DNA from: Pseudomonadales bacterium
Lineage (GTDB): Bacteria; Pseudomonadota; Gammaproteobacteria; Pseudomonadales; UBA5518
Direction: 5' to 3'
Length of the DNA stretch: 64,000 nt
Assembly: GCA_022072145.1 (NCBI GenBank)
Contig: JAJVIG010000005.1
Location: forward strand, 124,001-188,000
In this document: positions 50,325 through 58,527 of the stretch, one piece after another
Layout of the letters: every line of letters begins with the position of its first letter
Position numbering within the stretch: position 1 is the stretch's first letter
Notes under the pieces: model-generated
Database searches by the model: none
The model's input: the letters and a program-made list of their open reading frames with translations, nothing else
What the model was told of the DNA's origin: nothing
Position numbers and translations under genes: made by a program

Positions 50325-51083
50325 GTGTTTCCGCTGCATGACGACAACGTCCGGTTGCACGCACCTGTCGGGACCTGGCTGATCATCGCGCTGAACGTGC
50401 TGGTGTGGGCACTGCTCCAGGGTTTCGGCAGCGAGCAGGCGCTGGCGCGCTCGCTGTGCCTGCACGGCCTGATCCCGGGCGACCTGCTCGGGCAGGTCAC
50501 GGCGGGCACGCAGATACCGCTGGGGCCGAATCTCGCGTGCGTGATCGATGGCAACGGCAGCTGGTTCAGCCTGTTCAGCTCGATGTTCATGCACGGCGGC
50601 TGGTTCCACATCATCGGCAATATGTGGTTCCTGTGGGTGTTCGGCGACAACGTCGAGGACGTGATGGGGACCGCCCGCTATCTGGTGTTCTACCTGCTGT
50701 CGGGGCTGGCGGCCGCCGGTGCGCAGATCCTCACCGAGCCGGGCAGCGCGGTGCCGATGGTCGGTGCCTCGGGTGCGATCGGCGGGGTGCTCGGTGCCTA
50801 CGCGCGGCTGTATCCGCGCGCGCATGTGCACACGCTGATCTTCCTCGGCTTCTACGTGACCACGGTTGCGGTGCCGGCGGTGTTCATGCTCGGTTACTGG
50901 TTCCTGATCCAGCTCGCGAGCGGGCTCGCCGACGACGGCGGGGCCGGGGTCGCGTTCTGGGCGCACGCCGGCGGTTTCGGCGCCGGGCTGCTGTTGTCGC
51001 TGCTGCTCGTCGGTCCGCAGCGCCTGGCCGAACACCGCGACGGCCAGCAGCGGCAGTTGTCGTCGCGGCACCGGTGGTTGTGA
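50325..51083 (+). CDS. Rhomboid-family intramembrane serine protease
   Basis: Membrane-embedded Ser/His dyad protease, 252 residues with six or seven hydrophobic segments. The catalytic S149 is in GASGAIGG and H214 in WAHAGGFGAG; the oxyanion HxxxN is present in SSMFMHGGWFHIIGNMWFLW (His and Asn). The GTG start at 50325 is only three bases behind the recX stop, so it is probably part of the recA-recX transcript, which would put an intramembrane protease under partial SOS control. A terminator follows at 51110. Confidence 0.92.
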   Translation: MFPLHDDNVRLHAPVGTWLIIALNVLVWALLQGFGSEQALARSLCLHGLIPGDLLGQVTAGTQIPLGPNLACVIDGNGSWFSLFSSMFMHGGWFHIIGNMWFLWVFGDNVEDVMGTARYLVFYLLSGLAAAGAQILTEPGSAVPMVGASGAIGGVLGAYARLYPRAHVHTLIFLGFYVTTVAVPAVFMLGYWFLIQLASGLADDGGAGVAFWAHAGGFGAGLLLSLLLVGPQRLAEHRDGQQRQLSSRHRWL

Positions 51084-51109
51084 GCCTCGGCGAGCGTCGG
51101 GAAACTTCG

Positions 51110-51131
51110 CCGACGGTTGTCGGTTTTTTTT
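51110..51131 (+). terminator. Rho-independent terminator of the recA-recX-rhomboid unit
   Basis: Stem CCGAC / GTCGG with loop GGTT, followed by eight T (51124-51131). A larger upstream hairpin (CGGCGA...TCGCCG, about 51088-51112) overlaps its left arm. Confidence 0.78.
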
Positions 51132-51199
51132 ACGTTTCCTTATCGGCAACGATTTGGGTGAAAACTGTTTTTCCTTGCAAGACAAACCGTTACAGGTAT

Positions 51200-51215
51200 T
51201 GGCCTGCAGGTTGCT
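51200..51215 (+). promoter_or_regulatory. Sigma-54 (RpoN) promoter of the PEP-CTERM gene
   Basis: TGGCCTGCAGGTTGCT against the -24/-12 consensus TGGCACRNNNNTTGCW: all fixed positions match except two in the middle of the -24 element (CT for AC). GG-to-GC spacing is correct. The expected start of transcription is near 51226, about 72 bases before the ATG at 51298. The 68 bases between the upstream terminator and this site are AT-richer and could hold activator sites. PEP-CTERM genes are known to be RpoN/PrsR-dependent in other bacteria. Confidence 0.78.
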
Positions 51216-51297
51216 GAGTTTTTCGCGGTCATCGTGAAAACGCGTCGCCATACCCTCCTCGACGGTGGTGAAAGCGACCTTGCAAGGAGAGAAGAAC

Positions 51298-51807
51298 ATG
51301 AAAAAGCTGATCATCACATCGGCCGTTTCGGCCCTGCTGCTCGGTGCGGCGCCTGCGACGTGGGCGGCAAACTCGTTCAGCTTCAGCGATCTGACGGGTG
51401 CCGAGTACGACACCGCGGGTGTTTATGTGAAGGGGAAGTACTCGTTCACGGGGGACACCGATGACGGTGGCGGGCTGGACGAGGTCATTTTCCAGTTGTG
51501 GGACGACGGGGTGCAGAAGTTCACCCAGACGTCGTCGGTTTCACTTTTGTCGAGCGGGACCTTCAGCTTCGAAGTCTGGTATTCCGGGTTGGTGGGAACC
51601 TCGGCGCCGGGTGTGGGGTTGTATCTTGTCGACAACGGTGGCTATGCGCACTCTATCGATCCGTACTATGTACCCCACTACGCGGATCCGACCGATTGTG
51701 AGGTCGACTGCGGACCGGTTGAGACACCGGAGCCGGGGACGGTCGCACTGCTGGGACTCGGTCTCGGGTTGCTCGGCGTCACGCGGCGTCGTCGCCAGTC
51801 GGTCTGA
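51298..51807 (+). CDS. PEP-CTERM sorting-signal protein
   Basis: Secreted protein destined for exosortase (EpsH/XrtA-type) processing. The 169 residues have a signal peptide (1-23, MKKLIITSAVSALLLGAAP..., cleavage after TWA), a polar beta-rich middle of about 115 residues with few charged residues and two Cys (DCEVDCGP), and the PEP-CTERM tail: PEPGTVALLG, a hydrophobic stretch and RRRR. The middle domain is not recognised. RBS AAGGAGAG precedes the ATG. Likely exported with an extracellular polysaccharide. No exosortase or EPS genes lie in this window. Flanked by a sigma-54 promoter and its own terminator, so monocistronic. Confidence 0.9.
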   Translation: MKKLIITSAVSALLLGAAPATWAANSFSFSDLTGAEYDTAGVYVKGKYSFTGDTDDGGGLDEVIFQLWDDGVQKFTQTSSVSLLSSGTFSFEVWYSGLVGTSAPGVGLYLVDNGGYAHSIDPYYVPHYADPTDCEVDCGPVETPEPGTVALLGLGLGLLGVTRRRRQSV

Positions 51808-51862
51808 GCGGCGGTCTCGCGGCGCTCCGGGGCCAGGCACCGGGAGCGATGGCGGAACGCGA

Positions 51863-51898
51863 GGGGAACGTTGCCGGTAGCGGTGCGTTCCCCTTTTT
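51863..51898 (+). terminator. Rho-independent terminator after the PEP-CTERM gene
   Basis: Stem GGGGAACG (51863-51870) / CGTTCCCC (51886-51893), 15-base loop, then five T. It stands 55 bases after the stop codon, before the convergent regulator gene. Confidence 0.85.
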
Positions 51899-51938
51899 GA
51901 TTCGTCACACACCCGATCGGCGCTGAGGCCGTGAGCCG

Positions 51939-52433
51939 CTAGAAGCGGCTCAACAGCATCGCATGACCGAGCGCGATCAGCACGGTTGCGGCCAGCAGAA
52001 GATAGGTCGCACCGATCAGTATCTGCACGAGTTGTTGCCGTCGCGCAGGGGCTGGGCGCTGCGGACCGGCAGGCAGTGCCATGATTGCGGTCCGATTGTC
52101 GTTCGGGGGAGCAGCAGTGCGCAGTGGTTCGGCCATCAGGCTCGCGATATATCCCTTCTTGTAGACCGTCTGGATGCAGCGGTCACTGCCGTCGCGCGTC
52201 AGGGCGTGGCGCAGCGCCGACATCGCCCGGCGCACCGCCTCGTCGGATACCACACGGCCGTCCCAGACGGCCTCGATCAGGCAGTCGTGGCTCAGCATTT
52301 CCTGCGGGTGCGTGAGCAGGAATTCGAGCAGCCGTGCGACGCGTGGCTCTAGCGTGATATCCGCTTCCCCATCGCACAGGCGGTGAGTGTCGGCGTCGAA
52401 CAGCCAGTTGCCGAAGCGGTACTGTCGTGTCAT
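51939..52433 (-). CDS. Membrane-anchored winged-helix regulator (CadC/ToxR-like, no periplasmic domain)
   Basis: Transcription factor of 164 residues. Residues 1-105 are an OmpR/PhoB-type winged helix (YRFGNWLFDADTHRL, LEPRVARLLEFLLTHP, AVRRAMSALRHALTRDGSD, IQTVYKKGYIA). A Pro/Arg-rich linker leads to one membrane segment (about 135-157, ILIGATYLLLAATVLIALG) and then only about seven residues outside. CadC/ToxR proteins normally carry a large periplasmic sensor, so the signal must come from the membrane or a partner protein. I start it at the ATG at 52431-52433; a start three codons earlier is possible. It is convergent with the PEP-CTERM gene. Its target is unknown. Confidence 0.85.
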   Translation of the reverse strand: MTRQYRFGNWLFDADTHRLCDGEADITLEPRVARLLEFLLTHPQEMLSHDCLIEAVWDGRVVSDEAVRRAMSALRHALTRDGSDRCIQTVYKKGYIASLMAEPLRTAAPPNDNRTAIMALPAGPQRPAPARRQQLVQILIGATYLLLAATVLIALGHAMLLSRF

Positions 52434-52573
52434 GCGCCCCATTCCTGCGGCGGCGCGTGCGGAACAGCGGTCCGCGGCGCCGATGATGGAGAGCGGGAGT
52501 CCACTATGCACCCACACGCCGCCCGCGTCCACCCTGGGGGTTTACGTTTCCCGTGGCTCGGACGGGACGATCC

Positions 52574-52685
52574 GAGGATCCGGGCTGTGCCCGGATGCCG
52601 TTCGGCCACAGGCCGAACCTACGTGGACCTTCGCCTGTAGATCCGGGCTGTGCCCGGATACCGTTCGGCCACAGGCCGAACCTAC
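52574..52685 (+). repeat. Composite palindromic repeat (site C), two units
   Basis: Two units, 52574-52622 and 52637-52685, each with hairpin 1 in an AT-variant form (ATCCGGGC/GCCCGGAT), a GCC or ACC linker, and hairpin 2 (GTTCGGCC/GGCCGAAC), closing with CCTAC. The covarying T/A change on both arms of hairpin 1 keeps pairing. They lie in the 444-base gap 52434-52877 between divergent genes. The rest of that gap shows no gene; a Shine-Dalgarno GGAGG for the next gene is at its end. Confidence 0.85.
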
Positions 52686-52877
52686 GGGACGTGCCCGGCC
52701 GCACGGCCGATTGTTACGGATTCGTGCGGATGCACTGCAGGTGATTGATCGGCAACGCGTATTTTTGCGGCACGAACTAATCACGGAATCGCCCGGATCG
52801 CGGGGCCGGAACGTGATCTGCTGGCACGGCAAGCGCGGCGATATGCGCCGTGCGTCCGAAGCCGTGGAGGGCTTGTC

Positions 52878-53351
52878 ATGAACACGTCAACGCTGGGCAG
52901 GAAAGTTTCGGCAGCGATCGGCGGTGGCTGCGCGATCGCGTGCGTGGTGGCGCTGGGTGGCGGGCCGGTGTGGGCCGCAGCGCCGGTGGCCGAGGACACG
53001 ATGACCGTGATCGACAGCCGCGCGGAGCGCTCGAAGATGACCGGCATCCGCGCCGCGCCGCGCTACGCCGAGACGCGGTCGGTGGTGGTGCGCTACGGCG
53101 ACCTGGACCTCGCGCGTGATGCCGGCGTGCAGACGCTGTACGCACGGCTGATAAGAGCCTCACAGGCGGTCTGTGCGCCGCGCGAGGACCGCATCCCGGC
53201 GCAGCGCGCCGACTGGAGGCGTTGCCACGACGCCGCGCTCGACGAGGCAGTGGTGGCCACCGGGCTGGAACGCATCGTCGCGCTGCACCGTGAGCGCAGC
53301 GGTCGCGACCTGTCGACACCGGCCGAACTGCTCGCAGCCACGGCACGCTGA
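52878..53351 (+). CDS. UrcA family protein (secreted)
   Basis: Small exported protein of unknown function, 157 residues. The signal peptide is about 1-33 (IGGGCAIACVVALGGG, cleavage after VWA). The mature part matches the UrcA pattern: VVVRYGDLDLARDAGVQTLY, a Cys in QAVCAP and a second Cys in WRRCHDAALDEAV, probably a disulfide, followed by a helical end. UrcA proteins are found in many sphingomonads and gammaproteobacteria as paralogues. GGAGG precedes the ATG by eight bases. Confidence 0.8.
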   Translation: MNTSTLGRKVSAAIGGGCAIACVVALGGGPVWAAAPVAEDTMTVIDSRAERSKMTGIRAAPRYAETRSVVVRYGDLDLARDAGVQTLYARLIRASQAVCAPREDRIPAQRADWRRCHDAALDEAVVATGLERIVALHRERSGRDLSTPAELLAATAR

Positions 53352-53408
53352 GCGCCCGCCGCCGAGGTTCGGCGCGCGCGGCGGTCGCGGCGCGATCGGC
53401 ATCGGCGA

Positions 53409-56375
53409 TCAGAGCACGTGCAGCGTCGTGTCCGCGAAGGTGTCGAGGGCACGCAGTTCCGCTGCCCCCGGCGCGTTCGTGATCACTGCCACGCTGGCGC
53501 GCGCCGGGTCGAGATAGGTCGCGCCGACGCGCAACAGATCGTCCAGCGTCACGGCGAGCACGCGCGCGCGGAACGCGCGCCGCTGTTCGGTGCCGCGACC
53601 GAACAACTGCTCGTGGAAGTGCTTCTTCGCTTCGCCGGCCGGCGAGGCCGGCTTGTCGAGCGAGGCGATCACGCCGAGGATCGCCTCCTCGACCGGTTGC
53701 CATTCGTGGTGCGTGCCGTGCAACCAGTCGAGCGCGGCGTCGAAATCGGCCAGCGTGGCGGCGTGGCGCGGGTCGCGGTACGAATAGAAGCGGAACGCCG
53801 CAATGCCGGCGTCGTGCGAGGCGCCGCCGCCGTAGGCGCCGCCCTGTTCGCGGATCGCGCGATGCAGGAAGCCGTTGCGCAGGAAGCCGGCGAGCACCGT
53901 CAGCGCCGCTGCGTCGGGGTGCGCGGTGGGCACCGTGGGGTAGGCCTTGGCGCAGAAATTCACCTGCGTGCTGGTCTGCCAGATTTCGCGCACACCCTCG
54001 CGCACGGCCGGTGGTGCGAAGGCGCTGGCCGGGGCGCCGGGCGCGGTGTGCTGCCAGCAGTCGCAGAGTGCCTGCAGGGACTGCGCTTCGTGTGCCGCGT
54101 CGGCAATCAGCAGCAACTGCCGTGGCGCGGTGGCGATCGTCTCGTGCAGCCGTTGCAGCCGGATCGCGAAGGCGCCGAGTTCCTCGTCGGACTGCAGCGC
54201 CTTTTCCAGCGCCCGCGTGCGCCGTATCCCCTCCAGTCCGGACAGCGTGTGCGAGAGCAGCGCGGTGGGACTCATGCGGCTCGCGGCCGCGGCCATCGCA
54301 AGGCTGTGGCCGCTGCCGGTGACCGACTGGTCGCGGCGCGCGCGCATCTGGCTGAGCAGTTCACGCAGCCGCTGCGGTTCGTCGAAGCGCGGCGCCAGCA
54401 GCGTTTCGTGCAGCAACGTGAACATCGCGCCGGCATTGCGCGCCAGCGCCTTCGACGAAACCACCAGCACCGCGCGCGTGCGCTGCTCGTCGTCGACGCC
54501 ACCGCGGATCGTGGCACCGGCGTTCACGCCGCCACTCACCGCCGCCTGCAGCGCCTGCGTCTGCAGGTAGTCGCGTCCGCCGCTGCCGATCTCGCTGAGG
54601 AAATTGCCGTAGTAGGGCAGCAACTCCTCGAGTTCGGGAGCCAGTTGCGGCAGGTCGACCACGATCTGCTGGTAGACGATGCCGTTGGTGCCGCGCGTGT
54701 AGGTGGTGAGCGGCTGCGTCGCCGTCGAAAGCACGCGTGCGGTGAGATCCGGCACTTCGAGTGGCACGTCGGCGATGGTGACGCGCGGCAGGCAGGAATC
54801 GTCGGGCTTGCTGTTCTGGCGCTCGGCCAGCGTGCTTGCCGTCGCGACGATGCGCGCGCAGTCGTCCTCGTCGAGCGTGGCGCGGATCGCTGCGAGGCGC
54901 TGTTCCTCGGCTGCGCGGCGGCGCTCGGCGAGTCCGGTGTCCGGGTGCATCGCCAGCCGCACGCGGTGCGGGTTGTCGAGCAGCAGTTCGCGCACCAGGC
55001 GTTTCACGAACTCCGGATCCTCGATGTCCTCGGCGAGCTGGCGCAGCACCGGCTCGATGTTCAGCACCGCGACCGGGTCACCGCGATGCACGGCACCGCC
55101 GATTCCCATCAGGAGCAGCTGCAGCCCGAACGGGTAGCCGTCGCCGCCGATCTCGCGCTGGTGCAGTTCCAGCTGGTGCAGCACGGCGCGCACCTGCTCC
55201 ACCGGTACTCCGTTCTCGCCGATGTCGCGCAACGTGCCCAGCACCAGCGCCTCCACTGCCGGCGCGGCAGCGGTTTCGCAGCCTTCGAGTCCGCAGCTGA
55301 ACACGATCTCGCGGTTAGAGTCCTCGAGTCCGCACAGCGGCGACGGCGCGCTGCCGAGCTCGCTGGTCTCGAGCGCGAACTGCAGCGGCGAGGCGCTGTT
55401 GTCGAGCAGGATCCCGTTCAGCAGGTGAGCCTTCATCAGGTCCTCGAGGCTGGTCGACTTGCCGAGCAGCCAGCCGAGCACCACGTGGCTCTTGCGCACC
55501 GGCTCGTCTTCCTCCTCCCACGCGTAGGCTTCCTCGACCACGAGCGGGGCGTGGTAGCGTTTCTCGTCGGGCACCGCGATCCCGATCGGCAACGCCTCGA
55601 AACGCGCCAGCGCGCGCGACTCGAAACGCTCCTGCAATTGCGCGGCCGGGAGGTCGCCGTAACTCATGAACACCGCGTTGCCCGGGTGGTAATGCGTGCG
55701 GTAGAACTCGCATAGCTGCTCGTAGCCGAGGTCCGGGATGTGCTCCGGATCGCCGCCGGAGTTGTAGTGGTAGGTGGTGCAGGGAAACAGGTATTTAGTC
55801 AGCGTCTGCCAGAGCAGGCTGGAGATCGCGCTCATCGCGCCCTTCATCTCGTTGTAGACCACGCCCTTGAACTGCAGCGGCGTCGTGGGGTCCGACGGCG
55901 TGGCGAACTCGAGCCGGTGGCCTTCCTGCGCGAAGTCGTACGGGTCGAGGCGCGCGAAGAACACCGAGTCCAGGTACACGTCGAGCAGGTTGAAGAAGTC
56001 CTTGCGGTTCTGGCTGGCGAACGGATACGCGGTCCAGTCGCTGCTGGTGAAGGCGTTCATGAACGTGTTCAGCGAGCGGCGCGTCATCATGAAGAACGGA
56101 TCGCGCACGGGATACTTCTCGCTGCCGCAGAGCGCCGTGTGCTCGAGGATGTGCGCCACGCCGGTCGAGTCCTGCGGCACGGTGCGCAGCGCGACCAGGA
56201 AAACGTTCTCGGGGTTGTCGCTCGCGATGTGGTAGTGCTGCGCCCCGGTGGCGCGATGGCGGTACTCCTCGACCACGGCGCCGAGCGCGCTGATCGGCTC
56301 GCTGCGCACCCACTCGAAAGCCGGGTGGACGCTGCTCGGTGCGAGGCCGGGGACGGATTGCTGGCTGTTGCTCAT
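53409..56375 (-). CDS. M16C-family zinc metallopeptidase (presequence peptidase PreP type)
   Basis: Degrades free peptides inside a closable two-half chamber; 988 residues, full PreP/M16C length. The inverted zinc motif HILEH is at 75-79 (H75, E78, H79), with a following ALCGSEKYPVRDPF and MNAFTSSDWTAYPFAS typical of the group, and the second Glu ligand in EMKGAM. The second half is the inactive M16 homologous domain. No signal peptide, so cytosolic. The ATG at 56373-56375 is used. It is convergent with the UrcA gene (57 bases apart). Confidence 0.92.
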   Translation of the reverse strand: MSNSQQSVPGLAPSSVHPAFEWVRSEPISALGAVVEEYRHRATGAQHYHIASDNPENVFLVALRTVPQDSTGVAHILEHTALCGSEKYPVRDPFFMMTRRSLNTFMNAFTSSDWTAYPFASQNRKDFFNLLDVYLDSVFFARLDPYDFAQEGHRLEFATPSDPTTPLQFKGVVYNEMKGAMSAISSLLWQTLTKYLFPCTTYHYNSGGDPEHIPDLGYEQLCEFYRTHYHPGNAVFMSYGDLPAAQLQERFESRALARFEALPIGIAVPDEKRYHAPLVVEEAYAWEEEDEPVRKSHVVLGWLLGKSTSLEDLMKAHLLNGILLDNSASPLQFALETSELGSAPSPLCGLEDSNREIVFSCGLEGCETAAAPAVEALVLGTLRDIGENGVPVEQVRAVLHQLELHQREIGGDGYPFGLQLLLMGIGGAVHRGDPVAVLNIEPVLRQLAEDIEDPEFVKRLVRELLLDNPHRVRLAMHPDTGLAERRRAAEEQRLAAIRATLDEDDCARIVATASTLAERQNSKPDDSCLPRVTIADVPLEVPDLTARVLSTATQPLTTYTRGTNGIVYQQIVVDLPQLAPELEELLPYYGNFLSEIGSGGRDYLQTQALQAAVSGGVNAGATIRGGVDDEQRTRAVLVVSSKALARNAGAMFTLLHETLLAPRFDEPQRLRELLSQMRARRDQSVTGSGHSLAMAAAASRMSPTALLSHTLSGLEGIRRTRALEKALQSDEELGAFAIRLQRLHETIATAPRQLLLIADAAHEAQSLQALCDCWQHTAPGAPASAFAPPAVREGVREIWQTSTQVNFCAKAYPTVPTAHPDAAALTVLAGFLRNGFLHRAIREQGGAYGGGASHDAGIAAFRFYSYRDPRHAATLADFDAALDWLHGTHHEWQPVEEAILGVIASLDKPASPAGEAKKHFHEQLFGRGTEQRRAFRARVLAVTLDDLLRVGATYLDPARASVAVITNAPGAAELRALDTFADTTLHVL

Positions 56376-56555
56376 CGACTGCTCGGATGTCCGCTGGAAT
56401 GGAAGGGCTTCGGCGCGCCTCATCCCCGGGGGGCGACGACGGCGCGGCGGATTCTAGCCCGCGGGCGGGTGGTGTGTTAAGGCGCGCCCCCTCGCTGCGC
56501 TACACTGCGGTCGCAGACGGCTCGCCCGGGGGCGTGGCTGCGCGGAGGGGACCCC

Positions 56556-56948
56556 ATGAAAAGCGGATCGTGCATGTGCGGGGCCGTCAGGTTCACCGTG
56601 TCCTGCGAGCTGAAACCGCCCGATGCCTGCCACTGTGTCCAGTGCCGCAAATTCTCCGGTCATTATTTCGTCGGCACGGACCTGCCGCGGGGTGCGGTGT
56701 CGATCACCGGCATGGACCATGTCACGTGGTACCACTCCTCGGCGAAGGTGCGCCGGGGTTTCTGTTCGCGCTGCGGCAGCTCGATGTTCTTCGACCCGCC
56801 GGCCAAGGACTGGATCGGCATCGCGATGGGCGCCTTCGACGATCCGACCGGGACGCATACGGAACTGCATGTGTTCGTCGCGGAGAAGGGCGATTACTAC
56901 GAGATCTGCGACGGGCTGCCGCAGTATCCGACCATTCCGCAGCCATAG
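56556..56948 (+). CDS. GFA/CENP-V family zinc protein
   Basis: Small protein of 130 residues with the glutathione-dependent formaldehyde-activating enzyme fold. Zinc Cys groups: C6-x-C8 (SCMCGAVRF), C25-x-C27-x2-C30 (CHCVQCRK) and C70-x2-C73 (CSRCGSS). These are the two zinc sites of Gfa. True formaldehyde activity of this family is doubtful, so I keep the family name only. It is followed after 15 bases by a flavin reductase gene, possibly co-transcribed. Confidence 0.88.
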   Translation: MKSGSCMCGAVRFTVSCELKPPDACHCVQCRKFSGHYFVGTDLPRGAVSITGMDHVTWYHSSAKVRRGFCSRCGSSMFFDPPAKDWIGIAMGAFDDPTGTHTELHVFVAEKGDYYEICDGLPQYPTIPQP

Positions 56949-56963
56949 ACGGAAGTGTTTGTC

Positions 56964-57506
56964 ATGCGCCCCCTGGAACTCGACAAGGCCTTCACGCTGA
57001 TCGAGCCCGGGCCGGTGGTGCTGGTGACCACCAGCGACGGTGGCCGGAGCAACGTGATGACCATCTCGTGGACGATGGTGATCGACTTCTCGCCGCGCTT
57101 CGCGATCACCACCGGGAAGTGGAATCACTCGTTCCGCGCGCTGAAGAAGACGCGCGAGTGCGTCGTGGCGATCCCGACGGTCGACCTGCTCGATACCGTG
57201 ATCGGCATCGGTACCTGCTCAGGCGCGGACACCGACAAGTTCGCGCGCTTCGGGCTGACGCCGCTGCCGGCGCAGGTGGTCGATGCGCCCCTGATCCGCG
57301 AATGCCTGGCCAACATCGAGTGCCGGGTAGTCGAGATCGTCGCCAGGCACGACATCGTGGTGCTCGAGGCCGTCGCGGCGCACGTGGCGACGTCGCGTCG
57401 CGAGAAACGAACGCTGCACGCGGTGGGCGACGGCACCTTCATCGTCGACGGCGAGCGGCTGGACCGGCGCACGCTGATGGCATCGAAACTGCCGGAAGGC
57501 GTCTAG
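56964..57506 (+). CDS. Flavin reductase-like FMN-binding split-barrel protein
   Basis: FMN-binding split-barrel oxidoreductase of 180 residues. The motif SNVMTISWTMVIDFSPRFAI corresponds to the FMN-binding strand-turn of flavin reductase-like proteins; VGIGTCSGADTDKFARFGL is the usual following block. It would reduce free flavin for a monooxygenase partner or act on its own substrate. I use ATG 56964 (MRPLELDKAF); a GTG at 56955 would add three residues. It lies 15 bases behind the GFA gene. Confidence 0.84.
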   Translation: MRPLELDKAFTLIEPGPVVLVTTSDGGRSNVMTISWTMVIDFSPRFAITTGKWNHSFRALKKTRECVVAIPTVDLLDTVIGIGTCSGADTDKFARFGLTPLPAQVVDAPLIRECLANIECRVVEIVARHDIVVLEAVAAHVATSRREKRTLHAVGDGTFIVDGERLDRRTLMASKLPEGV

Positions 57507-57520
57507 CGGCGACGCTCGGC

Positions 57521-57682
57521 GCATGTTCGGCCTGCGGCCGAACATGTCCCGTAGGTTCGGCCTGTGGCCGAACAAAATGTCCGGGCACAGCCCGGACCTG
57601 CGGCCGAACAGGGCGTGCCGAAGATGTCCGCGTAGGTTCGGCCTGCGGCCGAACAAAATGTCCGGGCACAGCCCGGACCTAC
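57521..57682 (-). repeat. Composite palindromic repeat (site D), half-unit plus two full units
   Basis: Read on the minus strand, units 57682-57632 and 57601-57551 have hairpin 1 (GTCCGGGC/GCCCGGAC), linker ATTTT, hairpin 2 (GTTCGGCC/GGCCGAAC), closing CCTAC. A half-unit is at 57521-57550. The first minus-strand GTAG supplies the TAG stop codon of the glutaminyl cyclase gene (57681-57679). It lies in the convergent gap behind the flavin reductase. Confidence 0.88.
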
Positions 57683-58527
57683 AAGGCATCCGCGCATTGT
57701 CCATCCGTCACGGCTAGATCCGGCAACGGCGGCACCTCGATGCGCAGCGCGAACAGCCACGGCCACAGCTTGCCCGTGACCCACAGCAGCCCGGTGTCCG
57801 CATCCCAGGCGATGCCGTTCAGCACGTCGGCACGGCGACGCTCGCGTGCATCCAGCAGCTCGCCGAGTTCGAGACGCCAGCGCGCACAGCCGCTGCGCGG
57901 GTCGATGGCGACCACGCTGTCGCTGAGCCACACGTTCGCGAGCAGCCAGCCGTTGACCCATTCGAGTTCGTTCAGCCGCTCCAGCGGCCGCGCGCCCGCC
58001 CGCACCTGCAGGCGGCGCAGTTCGCTGAAATCCTCCGGTCGCCGCCAGCGCAGTGTCGCGCTGCCGTCGCTCTGGATCAGGTGAGTGCCGTCGCTCGCGA
58101 GCCCCCAGCCCTCGCCGCGGTAGGCGAAGCGTTGCTCGGGTTCGAGATCGGGCAACGTGAAACGCTGCAGCACGCCCTCGCGCCAGGTCAGCAGGTAGAG
58201 CTTGCCGTGGTGCGCCGCGATGCCCTCGGCGAACCAGTCGCCGGGTAGCGCTCGCGTGCGCAGTGGTCGCGCGTCGCCGAGCCGGCGCTGCACCAGGCGG
58301 GACTCGCGGTAGTTGCCGCCGCTTTCGATCAACAGCCCATCGCTGAGCACGAGGCCCTGCGTGAACAGGGTGCGGTCGTGCGCGACGCGTTCGATCACCG
58401 CGTGCGCGTGCACCGGGATGGTGGCGAACACCTCGTCGGGCGCGGGTGCCGCGTGCAGCCACGCCGCGCACGCCAGCAGCGCACCGAGTGCGAGGCGGCA
58501 GGCCTCGCGGCGCGCTGCACCGTTCAT
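57679..58527 (-). CDS. Glutaminyl-peptide cyclotransferase (plant/bacterial beta-propeller type)
   Basis: Converts N-terminal Gln of exported peptides to pyroglutamate; 282 residues with a signal peptide (1-26, ...LALGALLACAAWLHAAP). Five-bladed propeller family features: HDRTLFTQGLVL near the N-terminus, ESGGNYRESRL, LTWREG, LNELEWVNGWLLANVW and LNGIAWDADTGLLWVTGKLWPWLF. The start ATG overlaps the mnmC stop by four bases (ATGA). The stop codon TAG is part of a palindromic repeat, so the last residues (...DGQCADAL) may not be ancestral. Confidence 0.88.
   Translation of the reverse strand: MNGAARREACRLALGALLACAAWLHAAPAPDEVFATIPVHAHAVIERVAHDRTLFTQGLVLSDGLLIESGGNYRESRLVQRRLGDARPLRTRALPGDWFAEGIAAHHGKLYLLTWREGVLQRFTLPDLEPEQRFAYRGEGWGLASDGTHLIQSDGSATLRWRRPEDFSELRRLQVRAGARPLERLNELEWVNGWLLANVWLSDSVVAIDPRSGCARWRLELGELLDARERRRADVLNGIAWDADTGLLWVTGKLWPWLFALRIEVPPLPDLAVTDGQCADAL

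Noticed and set aside
52434-52877. Small genes in the 444-base gap
   Set aside because: Short open frames there cross the palindromic repeats and lack ribosome sites or recognisable content.
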